This document shows, in pieces, positions 44,116 through 56,100 of a stretch of 64,000 nt of DNA (the stretch's first letter is position 1; every line of letters begins with the position of its first letter). Under the pieces are notes generated by a model. That model had not been told where the DNA came from, searched no databases, and was given only the letters and a program-made list of their open reading frames with translations. Made by a program: the position numbers and the translations under genes. Origin of the DNA: Petunia secreta (lineage: Eukaryota > Streptophyta > Magnoliopsida > Solanales > Solanaceae). Where the stretch lies: contig JARKIP010000064.1 of the NCBI GenBank assembly GCA_029990175.1, positions 15,146,001-15,210,000 of the forward strand. Reading direction: 5' to 3'.

Positions 44116-44898
44116 GTTAGCATATAGTAGTAGTACTACTACTAGTAGAGTTAATAGTTCTAACTGTTACATGTCTCGAAGAGTTGTTGCAAAAAATCAC
44201 GGACAAAATCCAGAAATTATACAAAAATATAACCTTACTATAGTCTCTAACGGTAAATATTTATCCGCAAACGGTGTTTATATTAAATCATACTATTTAA
44301 CGATAGTCAAAATTTAAAGTATAAAAATATATTATCTAACCATAATTAAGTAATAAATGGATGTATATAATAATACACATATCTTATATTTATTGAGTTG
44401 ATGTAAATATTGGGTGCGGTAAATTTGCTTCCATATTTTGCCAACTTATCTGCCTCTCTATCCTACTCCCTGTTGTGGTGCGATATAGCAACCTCATTCA
44501 GCTCAATTTAGGGAGAGGGGGGAGTGAGTCTATTACTCAATTTAAGTGTTTGGTAACTTAAAAAATTTCAAACAAAATTAAACTGCACTAATATTTTAAA
44601 GCATTCCATTGAATTGACAAAAGTAAAATGCACATACCAAAGGGGACACTGGTTTCTCTCTGCACTTTGTAGTACGGGACAGAACTTTGCATTCACGCCT
44701 TGTTTTGTGAATTCCCAAAAGCACCCTCATTTTCCCGCTCTTATAAGCTGGTAAATCACGTAATTAACACTAATTCCAAGGCCAAAACAAAAAGTACGTA
44801 GCAAACTTTCAAAATATATTCTAACAAATGGGATTACTTATTTTTTACTTTTACCTTAAAAAATATAATCTTTTTGGGTTCTTGAAAACTGTAAAAAA

Positions 44899-47800
44899 AT
44901 GAAGTCTCATATGGAAACTATGAATGTGAGAAATGATAACCAATTCTTTGAAGGTGGTGAGGGTTTGGACAATATTCTAGTTGGGTATGAAAGTGTAAAT
45001 GTTACAATGACTCCTAACAACAACACACTTTATAATGTTAATTTGCAAAATGGAGTGGCTAATTTGGACCAGCTCACTTTATCTTTTCGTGGCCAAATTT
45101 TTGTTTTTGATGGCGTTACTACTCAAAAGGTGATTTCTTTTAATGTTTTTACTTTTGTTTTATAACTGGTTGTTTTCTTGTACGTGTAATGTATAGTGTA
45201 AGTTGATGGTCAGTGTTAATCCCGTAGGCTTTGGTTAAATGGTAAGAGCTAATTTATGATGTGTGGATTAGATGCACGTCACAAATTTGAACAGGCAAAA
45301 ACGTTATATTTAAGTGTAAAAAGAGTAGTGGTGGCCCATTATTGGCCAAGTTTCGAACAGTGCGCTACGAAGTTCTCGAGTATAAGTAAATAAAGATGAT
45401 ATCAAATTGTGCGCCATGGGCCCAAGGCTTTGGTCAAGTGGTAAAACCGCAACTTGTGATGTGCGAGTTATCCACCCTGCCAGACAAAAGCCTTGTATTT
45501 AAGTGGAGAAGGGCAGTGGGAGCCTATTATCTGTTGGATTTCGAGTTGTGCGCCACTGGTTTCTTGAATATCAAGGAAAAAAAGTTGATTGTCAGTATTA
45601 GAATAGCTAAAGATTTAAATTATACAAAGGATTATACATGACATCAACTAATTTGGGATTACTGCGTAGTTAGATTGATTTTATTATAGTGTTCTCTGGT
45701 AAATTTTTTCGTATTTTCTCATTATTGTTTATGGCAATTGAGCTAGTGTTAGGGCGTTTGCTGTGCTTAAATGTGTTTACAATATGGTCTCATTTTGATC
45801 AGTCAATATTGCAGATTCAAGAAAGTGTAAATATGAGAGATTAAATCGTTGTTTGCAGCTTGATTATCTTCAAGTTCTGCTTTTCTTTGATGTGATAAAG
45901 GAACGATCTTTCAGGTTTTAGGGACCAAAATGCATATTGAGAATTCATATAGACGACTTCAATTAGTTTGGATTAAGGTGTTGTAGTAGTTGTTGTACTT
46001 TTGTTCTTCCATGTGTAGTGTATAATATAAGGTGATGTTCCATGTAAATATAGTTAAAAAGTTTTGAATGTGTACAAAAGTTGATTTAATGACACTAACT
46101 AGTTTGTGATTAATGCATAGTTATATTGATCGTTTTGTTATTTTCTTCTTGGGTATCTTTTTGGTATTTTCCTCTTGCTTTTTTTTTTTCCCATAATCAT
46201 TGAGCTAGTGTACTTGGGAATTTGGTCTGCTTGAATGTGTTGAAAAAGGGTCTCAATCCGATCAGTCAAATTGCAGATTAATGATACATGAGATTAGTAA
46301 TCAGTCTCCTCGAAATTGCAGCTTGATTGTCTCAGGCCTTTGTTATTAGGGGTTTAGGGAGTGGAATGGATATTGAGGATTCAGATAGACGACTTTAACT
46401 AGTTCAAATTTACGTGTAGTTTTTTGTTGGACGGGTTGGGTTGGGAAAGGGCAGTTTTAGATGAACAAGAAACTTATTTGATGAGCCTGCAAATGTTATC
46501 TCTGTAGCTAATTATCTCTATTTGCCTGTTTCCCCTGATGGCAATTGAAAAACTCACTTGTTTCTTTTGGCTGGATACTTCTTTTGATCCTGAAGCTTAC
46601 TCCTAACAATTGTTCATTGTTGTAGGTCCAATCGCTCTTTCAACTTTTGGGTGGATATGAATATTCTCCGGGAATGCAAGCTGTAGGTTTGTCGAGTCAA
46701 AACCAGGAGGTATCCTTTTCCATGCAAGTTACTTCATCGGTTTGTATCTACTCCCTTGTAATATCTGGCTGCCTCTTGCCTTAGGATTCTGTGGACTATC
46801 CAGTGCACTGTGCAGATCCAAAAAGAGCTGAATGCCTCATAAGATTTCGTGAAAAGAGGAAAAAGCGACGCTATGGAAAGAAAATTAGATATGATATCCG
46901 CCAAGAAGTCGCGTTCAGGTAAATTGACAGACTGCCTAGATGGAAATTTTATCTCCTCTTTTTTGTTTTAAGAAGAGCAGAGACATCAACAGTCCAAAGA
47001 ACTTATGCTCAAGCTTGCTCTATGAAATAAAGTCCTATCAGGGCAGGTCAAATTTTATCGACAAAACCCAATTTTTACCAGTGATGATAAGTGAGATCTA
47101 TCTCCTAATAATTCAGGCATGCATTGATGAATAACATCTTATTCCCTAAGAGAGATTGAATGACTGGAAATCACATTTACAAATCAAATCTTTTGCATAT
47201 TAGGTACTTGAACTGGATAAGTTTGTTCTTGACCTTTTTTTTTTTTTTTTTTTACTAAATTAGTCTCCATGAAACCACTATTGCTAATTAAATAAGTCTC
47301 CCTTTACCTTGTGTTTATATGTGAGTGTTCTTGTGTATATCTTCCTTATTTCTCATATTTTGTTGATGGGAAACCATGATTCTGTCTTTTGCTCCTAATT
47401 TGGACAAAAATAATAATTAGTAATGTATTACTCATTTAGTTTCCTGTAGCACATAACGAATAGATTACTGCTGAAATCCGCCACATGGAACTTCTTCATT
47501 CCAGACTTATTCTCTTTTGATTTTGTTTTTAGAAAAGAAGATGGTCGAAATGGTTTTGCTTGAATCAATTAAGTGTGGACGTCCATCTCAAGCCAGAACT
47601 ATTTGAATTGGCTTTGTAGTATGCTGTGAAAAATACACTGATTTACTTCTGTAGGTAACTGGAGTGTATTGATTGATGAAGATGTACTTATTTTAGTAAT
47701 GGTTATATGGCATTCTGCCACAACACTGGATTCATCAAAAAAAAGTTGGCTATGGCATTTTCATTCATTACATGCGCTTTAGTACAAAAAATGACCTGCA

Positions 47801-49288
47801 AGAATTTCATTATTCTAAGAAGTGAAATGCTGAATTATGATGCAAATCATTTCCAGAGTGACAGTGGCTCTTGCACGCGCTCCCACACTCACACACACTT
47901 ACCACCTTTCACAGTTTTTGTCCTTGTTTTATCCAGTTGTACAAGGTCAAGAAATTGCATGGAAGGTTTAACAATTGTTATACTATTTCACATCAATTGT
48001 TAGTCTGCTTCTTATTCACGTTTATAAATAATCAGGATCCAGCGCAAGAATGGCCAATTTGCTCGAAAAGGTTTGGGTAAACCAAATCAGGAGGACACCC
48101 CGCCAGAAGAAACTTGGTATGTTTTGAAGTATAAGCAAGAGTTCTGGGCTTTTCTTGAAGAATAATCTCCTCTAAAAGAAATTAGTTGACGTATATGGTT
48201 TGGTTAGTATTTAATTACTTTTGTATGCAAGAGATAATTAGTTGTATTGGGTGCACTATTTTCCAGCTATAAGTCTCTGCTCTTAACTAATGTTCTGGCT
48301 TCTATTTAGTCTTTTAACTATCACCATTCTACCCATGTTCTGCTCTTCTTAATTTTGATGTTTAAAAAGTTTACCCAAAACAATTGTGCTTGGCAAATGT
48401 TAATTCTCTCCCTTTCTCATTTCTTAGGTGCATCCATTGCAGAACTAGTTCAAAGGACACCCCTATGATGAGGCGTGGGCCTGATGGCCAAAGGACTCTT
48501 TGCAATGCATGTGGCCTCACTTGGAGAAATAAGGTTGGCATGTCCAGCATCAATTGTTTACTCAAGGGCTTCCTTCTTCATTTACATTTTCTCTTCTCTT
48601 TAAGATACATGTGTTTTCCCTTGATAATTCCCAGCTTTGTGCATCTGAACAATCGGATATCCTGTTAAAAACTTAAAATACCTGGATTTGGTCTATATGG
48701 AAAGAATGGTGTCCATACCTGGTAGGACTAGGAACAAGAGAATGACTCGTCTTCCAAATACCAAGTCTGAACGAGTAATCAATCAAATAGTGCAATGCAT
48801 GCATATGTAAATTAGTATATATGAATTACCATCTAATCTTTGGTGTTCTGTTTGATTTTACTTTCACCAGCTTTTCAAATACTTCCACCAGCTTTTCGTA
48901 TCTTTGAACTTTGATACATGGCTCCTCTAGCATTCTTCGAAACAATTTCTTGTTAGGCAGAAAATTGTTGCAAACTGTTGGTGCCTTACTTCTTATTATA
49001 TCACTCTGCAGGGGAAAATGAGGGATCTCTATATGGCATCGTATGACAATTCTCTGCTGGAAGGACTAGAGGTAATTGGTTATTAAATAGTGATCTTACG
49101 TTGAAAATTGAGTCTTTTCAAATCTGTTTTGCATATGACCTACTTCTTAATCTATGTAGGATGAAGATGATAGAAACTGTGACAATGGAGCTCCTCCCCT
49201 TTCCCAATCTTATCAAGTTTCTTCCTCGCCCAGTGATTGCTCAGTTCTGGCAGCTGGACAAAGAGAATGCCTTAAAAGAGAGGCATAG
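44899..49288 (+). CDS. TIFY-CCT-GATA transcription factor (class III GATA, ZML/GATA24-28-like)
   Basis: Seven exons: 44,899-45,129, 46,626-46,709, 46,785-46,918, 48,036-48,116, 48,428-48,533, 49,012-49,071, 49,160-49,288. All introns are GT-AG, and the frame is continuous for 274 codons and a stop. The domains are a TIFY/ZIM domain at about 59-98 (core TLSFRGQIFVFDGV, split by intron 1), a CCT domain at about 118-162 (RAECLIRFREKRKKRRYGKK, IRYDIRQEVAFR) and a GATA zinc finger from about 177 (CIHC ... CNAC, a CX2CX20CX2C finger with the LCNACGLTWRNKG signature). This combination is unique to plant class III GATA factors, nuclear DNA-binding regulators; the CCT region also supplies basic nuclear-localisation residues. 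The acidic segment EDEDDRNCDNG near the C terminus is typical of the group. I chose the ATG at 44,899, the first in frame; further ATGs follow at codons 5 and 8. It looks intact. Confidence 0.93.
45226..45640 (+). repeat. Two SINE-like units in GATA intron 1
   Basis: Unit 1 (about 45,226-45,394) starts 'aggctttggttaaatggtaa', followed by 'gagctaatttatgatgtgtg', a tRNA A-box-like start with a decayed B-box ('caaatttgaac'). Unit 2 (about 45,412-45,640) starts 'aaggctttggtcaagtggta' and shares the downstream 'gcctattat' and 'tttcgagttgtgcgccac' words. These resemble tRNA-derived Solanaceae SINEs. Both lie in sense orientation within the first intron. Confidence 0.6.
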
Positions 49289-50207
49289 TCTACTAACATG
49301 CCTTCTGCTCATCCGGCTGAAGGAATTATCCTAACCATACTTGGCCTTTCGGATCTATAATCTCTATCTATTTGTCGATCTATCTATACTATATATACTT
49401 TTAAAAGCACGAAAGCCTTATAGTAAAATGTTGATAACTTTTTACCCTTTAAAATAGTTTTCATATTGGATATTGTCAAAGAATACTCATGTGATCCATT
49501 CCATTCCGTCGCAATTTCCTGCGGTCACTCTTTTGGTTTCGGAGGAACAAACATAAGAAGAAAAAAGTTACTATACTACATATTTTGATGTCCTTTTCTG
49601 ATTTTCCATATTGAAGCGACCTGTGATACTGTCATAAAGTCGTAAATTTGCTACATTTCTCCTTTTATTGTTGAAATCCAAGTTCCAATGGATTAACATC
49701 ATGTAGAAGTGTCTTAAGCATAGAGAGAAGGTCCTTTTTGCCAATGGATTTGGCGTTATTTGTTATTTGATCACATAATTTATTTTTCTATTACTGTGGA
49801 ATGCCAAGTGCTAGATATCGTTTTCTAAGAATTTCAATTTTACACGTCTAAGGTTGTTTAATAATAATGAACAGAATTGTAGGACAAATTACCTTATTTG
49901 TTTGAGGAAAAAAGCATGCGACCTGAAACATTAACATGTTTTTCGAGAACAATCAAATATCTTTATAAAAAAATTTCATAATCAATCTTTCATGTTATAT
50001 GTTACCTCTCTATAACAACATCCTACATTTAATTACACTGACATTAATTCTTGCGATACACTCTTTATAAATTATCTTCTATAATAATCATACTCAAATA
50101 TTAATACATTTCTTTTTACTTTAAATGTTAATTCTGATTGATATTATTAATATTTTAATTTTCTAGTCATTAATCTATATATTTATGATATTATTACTTC
50201 TTTGTAG
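49289..50207. other. GATA 3' flank
   Basis: The 3' UTR of the GATA gene probably occupies the first few hundred bases. The remainder is AT-rich DNA without a recognisable gene or repeat. Confidence 0.5.
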
Positions 50208-50361
50208 GGACATTACAACAATTTATGGATTTATTATTAATATATTATTTTTTTAATGTAAAGTTTTATATTTAAGATAGTATAAATTCTTTGTAGGGAC
50301 ATTACAACTATTTATGGATTTATTATTAATGTATTAGTTTTTTTTTTTTTAAAACAAAATG
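50208..50361. repeat. 79-bp tandem duplication
   Basis: Units at 50,208-50,286 and 50,287-about 50,361. Each begins 'ttctttgtagggacattaca' and contains 'tttatggatttattattaat'. It abuts the truncated 5' end of the RTE-type LINE. Confidence 0.8.
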
Positions 50362-52135
50362 TAAAGTGGAGGCCAAGAAGGTTGCTTACATGAAGTTAGT
50401 GGAAGGCAAGGACGAGGAAGAGAAAATGTCGAATAAGAAAAGATACAAGACTGCCAAGAAGGAAGCAAAGTTGGCGGTTATGGATGCTAAAACAACAGCT
50501 TTTGAACGATTGTATATAGAATTAGCGGATAAAGATGGAGAAAAGAAGTTGCATAGGCTCGCCAAGACAAGGGAGAGGTAGTCACATGACCTAGACCAAG
50601 TGAAGTGCATTAAAGACGAGTATGACATGATATTGGTATAAGAGACTCGCATTAAACAGAGATGACAAGCGTACTTCCATAAACTCTTGAATAAAGAGAG
50701 GTAAGAATATCGTGCAGGGTCATTTAGAGCACTCAGAGAGCTGTCGTAAATTTAAATATTGCAGGTCTATAGAATTTGAAGAGGTTAATGAGGCTCTTCG
50801 TAAAATGAGAGGGAGAAGAGCAACCGGGCTTGATGAGAATCCAGTAGAATTTTGGAAGGCTGTAGGAAGAGTAGGTATGTAGTGGCTAATTAGGTTGCTC
50901 GAGATCATCCTTCGGAATGTTAGAATACCCGAAGAATAGAGGTGAAGTACCATGGTCCCGTTGTACAAGAAGAAGGATGATATCCAGCTTTGCAACAACT
51001 ATAAGGGTACCAAACTTCTTAGCCACACTATGAAAGAGATAGTGTGGTTGAGAAGAGGATGGGGAGGGATATCACTATCTCCGAGAACTAGTGCAGGTTT
51101 ATGCTTAGGCGATCAACTACATAAGTCATTCATCTTCTGAGGAGGTCGGTTGAGCAGTATAGGGATAAGAAAAGGGACTTGCATATGGTGTTCATTAATG
51201 TAGAAAAGGCTTATGACAAAGTCCAGATGAGGGGTTTTATGGAGATGCTTGTAAGCTAAAGGTGTACATGTGGCATACATCGGAGCAATTAAAGACATGT
51301 ATGATGGAGCCAAGACTCTAGTGAGAATAGTAGGAGAAGACTCAGATCACTTTCCAGTTGAGATGGGGTAGCATCAAGGGTCAACACTTAGTCCATTTTT
51401 GTTTGCTCTGGTAATGGATGAATTAACATGGCGTATTCAATGAGAGGTATCATAGTTTATGTTATTTGCAGATGATATTGTTTTGGTTGACGAGACTCGT
51501 AGTAGAGTTAATAATAAGCTGGAGGTTTGTAGATATACTCTAGATTTTAAAGGCTTCAGACTAAGCAGGACGAAAGCAGAGTACATGGAGTGTAAATTCA
51601 GTGATGCATCTCATGAGTCTGAGGTGGAAGTGACGCTTGATACACAATTCATTCCCAAGAAAGGAAGTGTCAGGTATCTTGGCTAAATCATCTAAGGTAA
51701 TGGAGAACTTGATGATGATGTCACATATCGGATAGGGGTATGGTGGATGAAGTGGATGCTTGCTTCTGGGGTTCTATGTGATAAGAAAGTTCCACCTAGA
51801 ATTAAAGGTGAATTCTATAGAGGGGTCGTTAGACCTATGTTGTTGTATGGGGCGGAGTGTTGGCCCATCAAGAACACACGCATTCAGAAGATGAGCATAA
51901 CAGAGATGAGGATGCTGAGATGGATGTGTGGGCATACTAGGATGGATAAGATCAGGAACGAGATGATTCGTGACAAAGTAAAAGTGACAGTGGTTGATAA
52001 GATGCGTGAAGCAAGGCTGTGATGGTTTGGACATGTGAAGAGGAGAAGCACAGATGCCCTAGTGAGAAAGTGCAAGGGGTTGGCAGTTCTGGGTCTACGG
52101 AGAGGTAACCGAAGAAGAATTGGTGAGGTAATTAG
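50354..52135 (+). mobile_element. RTE-type LINE relic, left part
   Basis: A series of frames reads as non-LTR reverse transcriptase: a Lys/Glu-rich N-terminal helix (KRYKTAKKEAKLAVMDAKTT), 'EVNEALRKMRGRRATGLDEN', a palm segment ending STLSPFLFALVMDELTW, the active-site string FMLFADDIVLVDETRS (about 51,456), and the C-terminal GEFYRGVVRPMLLYGAECW region with KMSITEMRMLRWMCGHTRMD. Stops and frameshifts are frequent and the endonuclease is missing, so it is 5'-truncated and dead. The ADD motif and the 'RPMLLYGAECW ... MRMLRWMCGHT' C terminus are typical of plant RTE elements. It is cut at 52,135 by the Copia element and continues at 60,878. Confidence 0.85.
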
Positions 52136-52794
52136 TGTTTGGTTTGGAAGGAAGGTAAAGTGGTGTGAATGGGAAATGAAATAAATATTAATATTTTATA
52201 TTAATATTTGATATGGAGCCGGTTTCATAACGAAATTAAAAAGTGGATTAGTTATGCAAATATTTCAAAGGAAATGGTTGTGGTAACGTTATTCCTTTCA
52301 TTTGGAAATGGTGCTTTTCATTGAACAGCCACCTTAAACAGCTACTTCACTAATGAAAAGGTGCCTTTTCATTGAACAGCCACCTTGAAGGCTGCCTTTC
52401 ATGAACAGCCATTTCACCAAAAGACACCTTCATGCCTTTTCACTCCAAATCTTGTGGCTATAAATAGAGAGGCATTTTGCCTCATTTTGTTCATCCAAAA
52501 ATTTTATACTCTCTCTCTCTCATTACCTTTTGCATTTGTTTTCAAAACAAAAGTAAGTTCTGAGTCAGTGTGATTTGCTACCATTATTTGAGTTCGCTGT
52601 TCACTGTGATTTGAATTACCGCTATCACAGTGAGGATAATTCCATTCTATCCTGGGAGAAATTAATCCACAAACCTTGGGTAACTATGAGGGGATTAGAT
52701 TTCTTAAGGACAGGCAGTGTATACTGTTGGCTTGGAATTTTTCTACTTCATCTATTTCTGTTTTGGTCATTATCGAAAGTGCAGACATATAACA
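52136..52794 (+). repeat. Left LTR of Copia element
   Basis: 659 bp, TG...CA. It contains internal repeats of 'cattgaacagccacctt' and a consensus TATA box. Confidence 0.93.
52459..52468 (+). promoter_or_regulatory. LTR TATA box
   Basis: 'ctataaatag' lies in the left LTR, followed about 35 bp later by CT-rich DNA (tctctctctctc) that probably marks the R-region start. The same box is preserved in the right LTR at about 60,539-60,548. Confidence 0.7.
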
Positions 52795-52848
52795 ATCTTA
52801 AGAAATCTAATTTGTATTTTGGTCTGCTAATCGATAATAGACTGTTTG

Positions 52849-53122
52849 TGGAGACTAAAATCTGAAAAGATTTTCTACTCCAAACTGTTGTGGAGACTAA
52901 AATCTGAAAAGATTTTCTACTCCAAATTTAATATTCCGTTTTTGAAGATTTAAATACTTCAACGGATTATTAAAATTATTGTGTGTTTAATCCGTTCAGA
53001 AGATTAAAAACTTCCGGATTATTAAAATATTTATATTATTATTTGCAGTTTGAAGATATAAAATCTTCATTGTACATTAAATCAGTTTGAAGATATAAAA
53101 TCTTCACTGTACATTAAATCAG
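52849..53122. repeat. Copia leader: array of short tandem repeats with hairpins
   Basis: Between the left LTR and the gag ATG (53,165) lie a tandem pair of about 41 bp built on 'gtggagactaaaatctgaaa', then four AT-rich units each with an inverted pair such as gaagat-ataaa-atcttc, gaagat...acttc and agaagat...cttcc. The last two form a 37-bp tandem pair ending 'gtacattaaatcag'. Confidence 0.8.
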
Positions 53123-53164
53123 ATTGTTTGAATCTGACTGTATTATTTTTTTTTTTATAGAATA

Positions 53165-56100
53165 ATGACGAGCACAGAAAATAACAACGGTATTTCTGGT
53201 ACACCAAATGCTTCTATTGGTGCAAGCTACAGCCGCCCTGCATCTGCACCGGCCTCTGCGCCAGCACCGGCTGAAAAGCCGGGAAAGTTTGGCGGGATTG
53301 ACTTCAAAAGGTGGCAGCAAAAGATGTTCTTTTATCTGACCACACTGAGTTTGCAACGATTCATTAAGGAGGATGTTCCTGTCCTGGCAGACGACACTCC
53401 TGAAAATGAACGTTTCGTTGTTATTGAGGCATGGAAGCATTCTGATTTTCTATGTAAAAACTACATTCTGAATGGACTGGAGGACGACTTATACAATGTC
53501 TACAGTACTGCTGCAACTTCGAAGGAGCTATGGGTTGCTCTTGAAAAGAAGTACAAAACTGAAGATGCTAGGATGAAGAAATTTGTAGCCGCCAAATTTC
53601 TGGACTTTAAGATGGTGGACAGTAAAACTGTCATAAGTCAAGTCCAAGAGTTGCAAGTGATCATTCATGATCTCATTGCTGAAGGTATGATCCAAATTAA
53701 TGCTTATATTAGAAGTATTAATTATCCTATTAATAATAAATTTCTCATTGAAGGTTTGGTCATCAATGAGGCGTTTCAAGTGGCTGCGGTAATTGAAAAG
53801 TTACCACCTTTGTGGAAAGACTTTAAGAATTACTTGAAACACAAGCGCAAGGAGATGTCACTCGAAGATCTCATTGTTTGTTTGAGGATCGAGGAAGACA
53901 ACAAGATTGCGGAGAAGAAGGTTGCTCGTGGAAGTTCAACAGTAATGGGAGCAAATATCGTTGAGACAAATGATGCACCAAACAACAACAAAAGGAAGAA
54001 ACCTTCTAGACCAAACAATCAGCCGAAAAAGAAGAAATTCAAGGGCAATTGCCGCAACTATGGCAAATATGGACACAAGGCTGTAGACTGTCGTGCCCCA
54101 AAGAATGCCAAAAATAATAAAGGTCAAGCAAACATGGTAGAAGATACTATTTCCCAAGGAGTGCAAGAGATAGATCTTTGTGCAATGATTTCTGAGTGTA
54201 ACTTGGTAGGAAATCCGAAAGAATGGTGGATTGATTCTGGAGCCACCCGCCATGTTTGTGCAAATAAAGATGCGTTTACTAGCTATGCTCCTGCTGGACC
54301 TAATGAGACACTCTTCATGGGAAACTCTGCAACAGCAAAGATTGAAGGTTATGGCAAGATAGGCCTAAAAATGACCTCGGGCAAGGTTGTGACTCTCAAC
54401 AATGTTCTTCACGTTCCAGAAATACGTAAGAACTTAGTGTCAGCTTCACTTCTCGTCAAGAACGGGTTTAAGTGTGTTTTTGTTGCTGACAAGGTTGTAT
54501 TAACTAAGAATGATAGTTTTGTAGGAAAAGGTCACCTATGTGAGGGCCTTTTCAAGCTGAATGTAATGACTGTTTCTATCAATAATAAAGTTCAAGCTTC
54601 TTCTTACTTACTTGAGTCAAATGAATTATGGCATGCACGTTTGGGATATGTTAATTATAAAACCTTGCGAAAAATAATAAATATGGAAGTATTGCCTAAA
54701 TTTGAATGTGATAAATCAAAATGTCAAATATGTGTTGAGTCTAAATTTGCGAAACATCCTTACAAATCACTTGAAAGGAATTCCGAACCTTTAGACTTAA
54801 TTCATACGGATATTTGTGATATGAAATCAATACCATCTCGCGGTGGAAAGAAGTATTTCATAACTTTTATTGACGATAGCACTCGTTACTGCTACGTTTA
54901 TTTACTTAGTAGTAAAGACGAGGCTATAGATGCATTCAAGCAATACAAAAATGAAGTTGAAACACAACTTAACAAAAGAATAAAAATGATAAGAAGTGAT
55001 AGGGGCGGTGAATACGAATCTCCTTTTGAGCAAATATGTTTGGAATATGGCATTATTCACCAAACTACTGCCCTTACACGCCACAATCTAATGGGATTGC
55101 GGAAAGGAAAAATAGAACTTTAAAGGAGATGATGAATGCCTTGTTGATAAGTTCGGGTTTACCCCAAAACTTATGGGGGGAAGCTATTCTTACAGCTAGT
55201 CGAATACTTAATCGTGTACCCCACAGCAAAACACATTCCATTCCATATGAAAAGTGGAAGGGAAGAAAGCCAAGCTTGAATTACCTCAAAGTGTGGGGGT
55301 GTTTGGCAAAGGTACAAGTTCCTAAACCTAAAAGGGAAAAGATAGGACCAAAAACCGTTGATTGTGTTTTCATAGGATATGCCAAGAATAGTAAGGCATA
55401 TCGTTTTCTGGTTTATAAATCAGAAAATCCTGACATTCATATTAATACAGCTATGGAATCAGATAATGTTGAATTCTTTGAAAATATATATCCGTATAAA
55501 AGTGAATATGAATCGTCAAGTGTCAGCACGAAACGACCAAGAGAAGGTACAAAAGGAAGTATGCCAAATAATGATAATCCAAGACGTAGTAAACGTCAAA
55601 GGACGTCTACTTCTTTTGGACCAGATTTTATGACTTTCCTATTGGAAAATGAGCCTCAAACTTATAAAGAAACAAGAGCTTCTTCAGAGTCTCCATATTG
55701 GAAAGAGGCAGTCAATAGTGAGATTGAATCCATTTTAAGCAACCACACATGGGAGTTGGTTGATCTTCCTCCTGGGAACAAACCTTTAGGTTACAAATGG
55801 ATTTTCAAAAGGAAAATGAAAGCTGATGGTACTATTGACAAATACAAGGCTAGATTGGTCGTTAAAGGTTATAGAAAAAAAGAGGGCCTTGATTATTTTG
55901 ATACATACTCTCCGGTAAGCAGAATTACATCCATACGGATGCTAATAGCTTTGGCCGCCGTGTATGATCTTCAAATCCATCAAATGGATGTAAAGACAGC
56001 CTTCTTAAATGGAGATTTGGAGGAAGAAATCTACATGGAACAACCTGAAGGGTTCGTGGTTCCTGGAAAAGAAAAGAAGGTATGTCGACTTGTTAAGTCT

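Larger units (their letters stand above)
42188..44898. other. Intergenic region upstream of the GATA gene
   Basis: AT-rich. It contains pyrimidine-rich stretches (42,655-42,680), a poly-T/poly-C patch, many short 'tatacaatg'/'gtatatacaa' words at 43,260-43,430, a (GT)n-(TA)n microsatellite (about 43,591-43,670) and the small ORF at 43,888. The density of short inverted words at 43,080-43,440 suggests a non-autonomous transposon, but I could not identify matching termini. The last 300 bp should contain the GATA promoter; a TATA-like 'cttataagc' lies near 44,740. Confidence 0.5.

Noticed and set aside
45230..45290. tRNA gene candidate
   Set aside because: An A-box-like start is present, but the B-box is decayed, no cloverleaf closes and a second related copy sits next to it; SINE-like instead.
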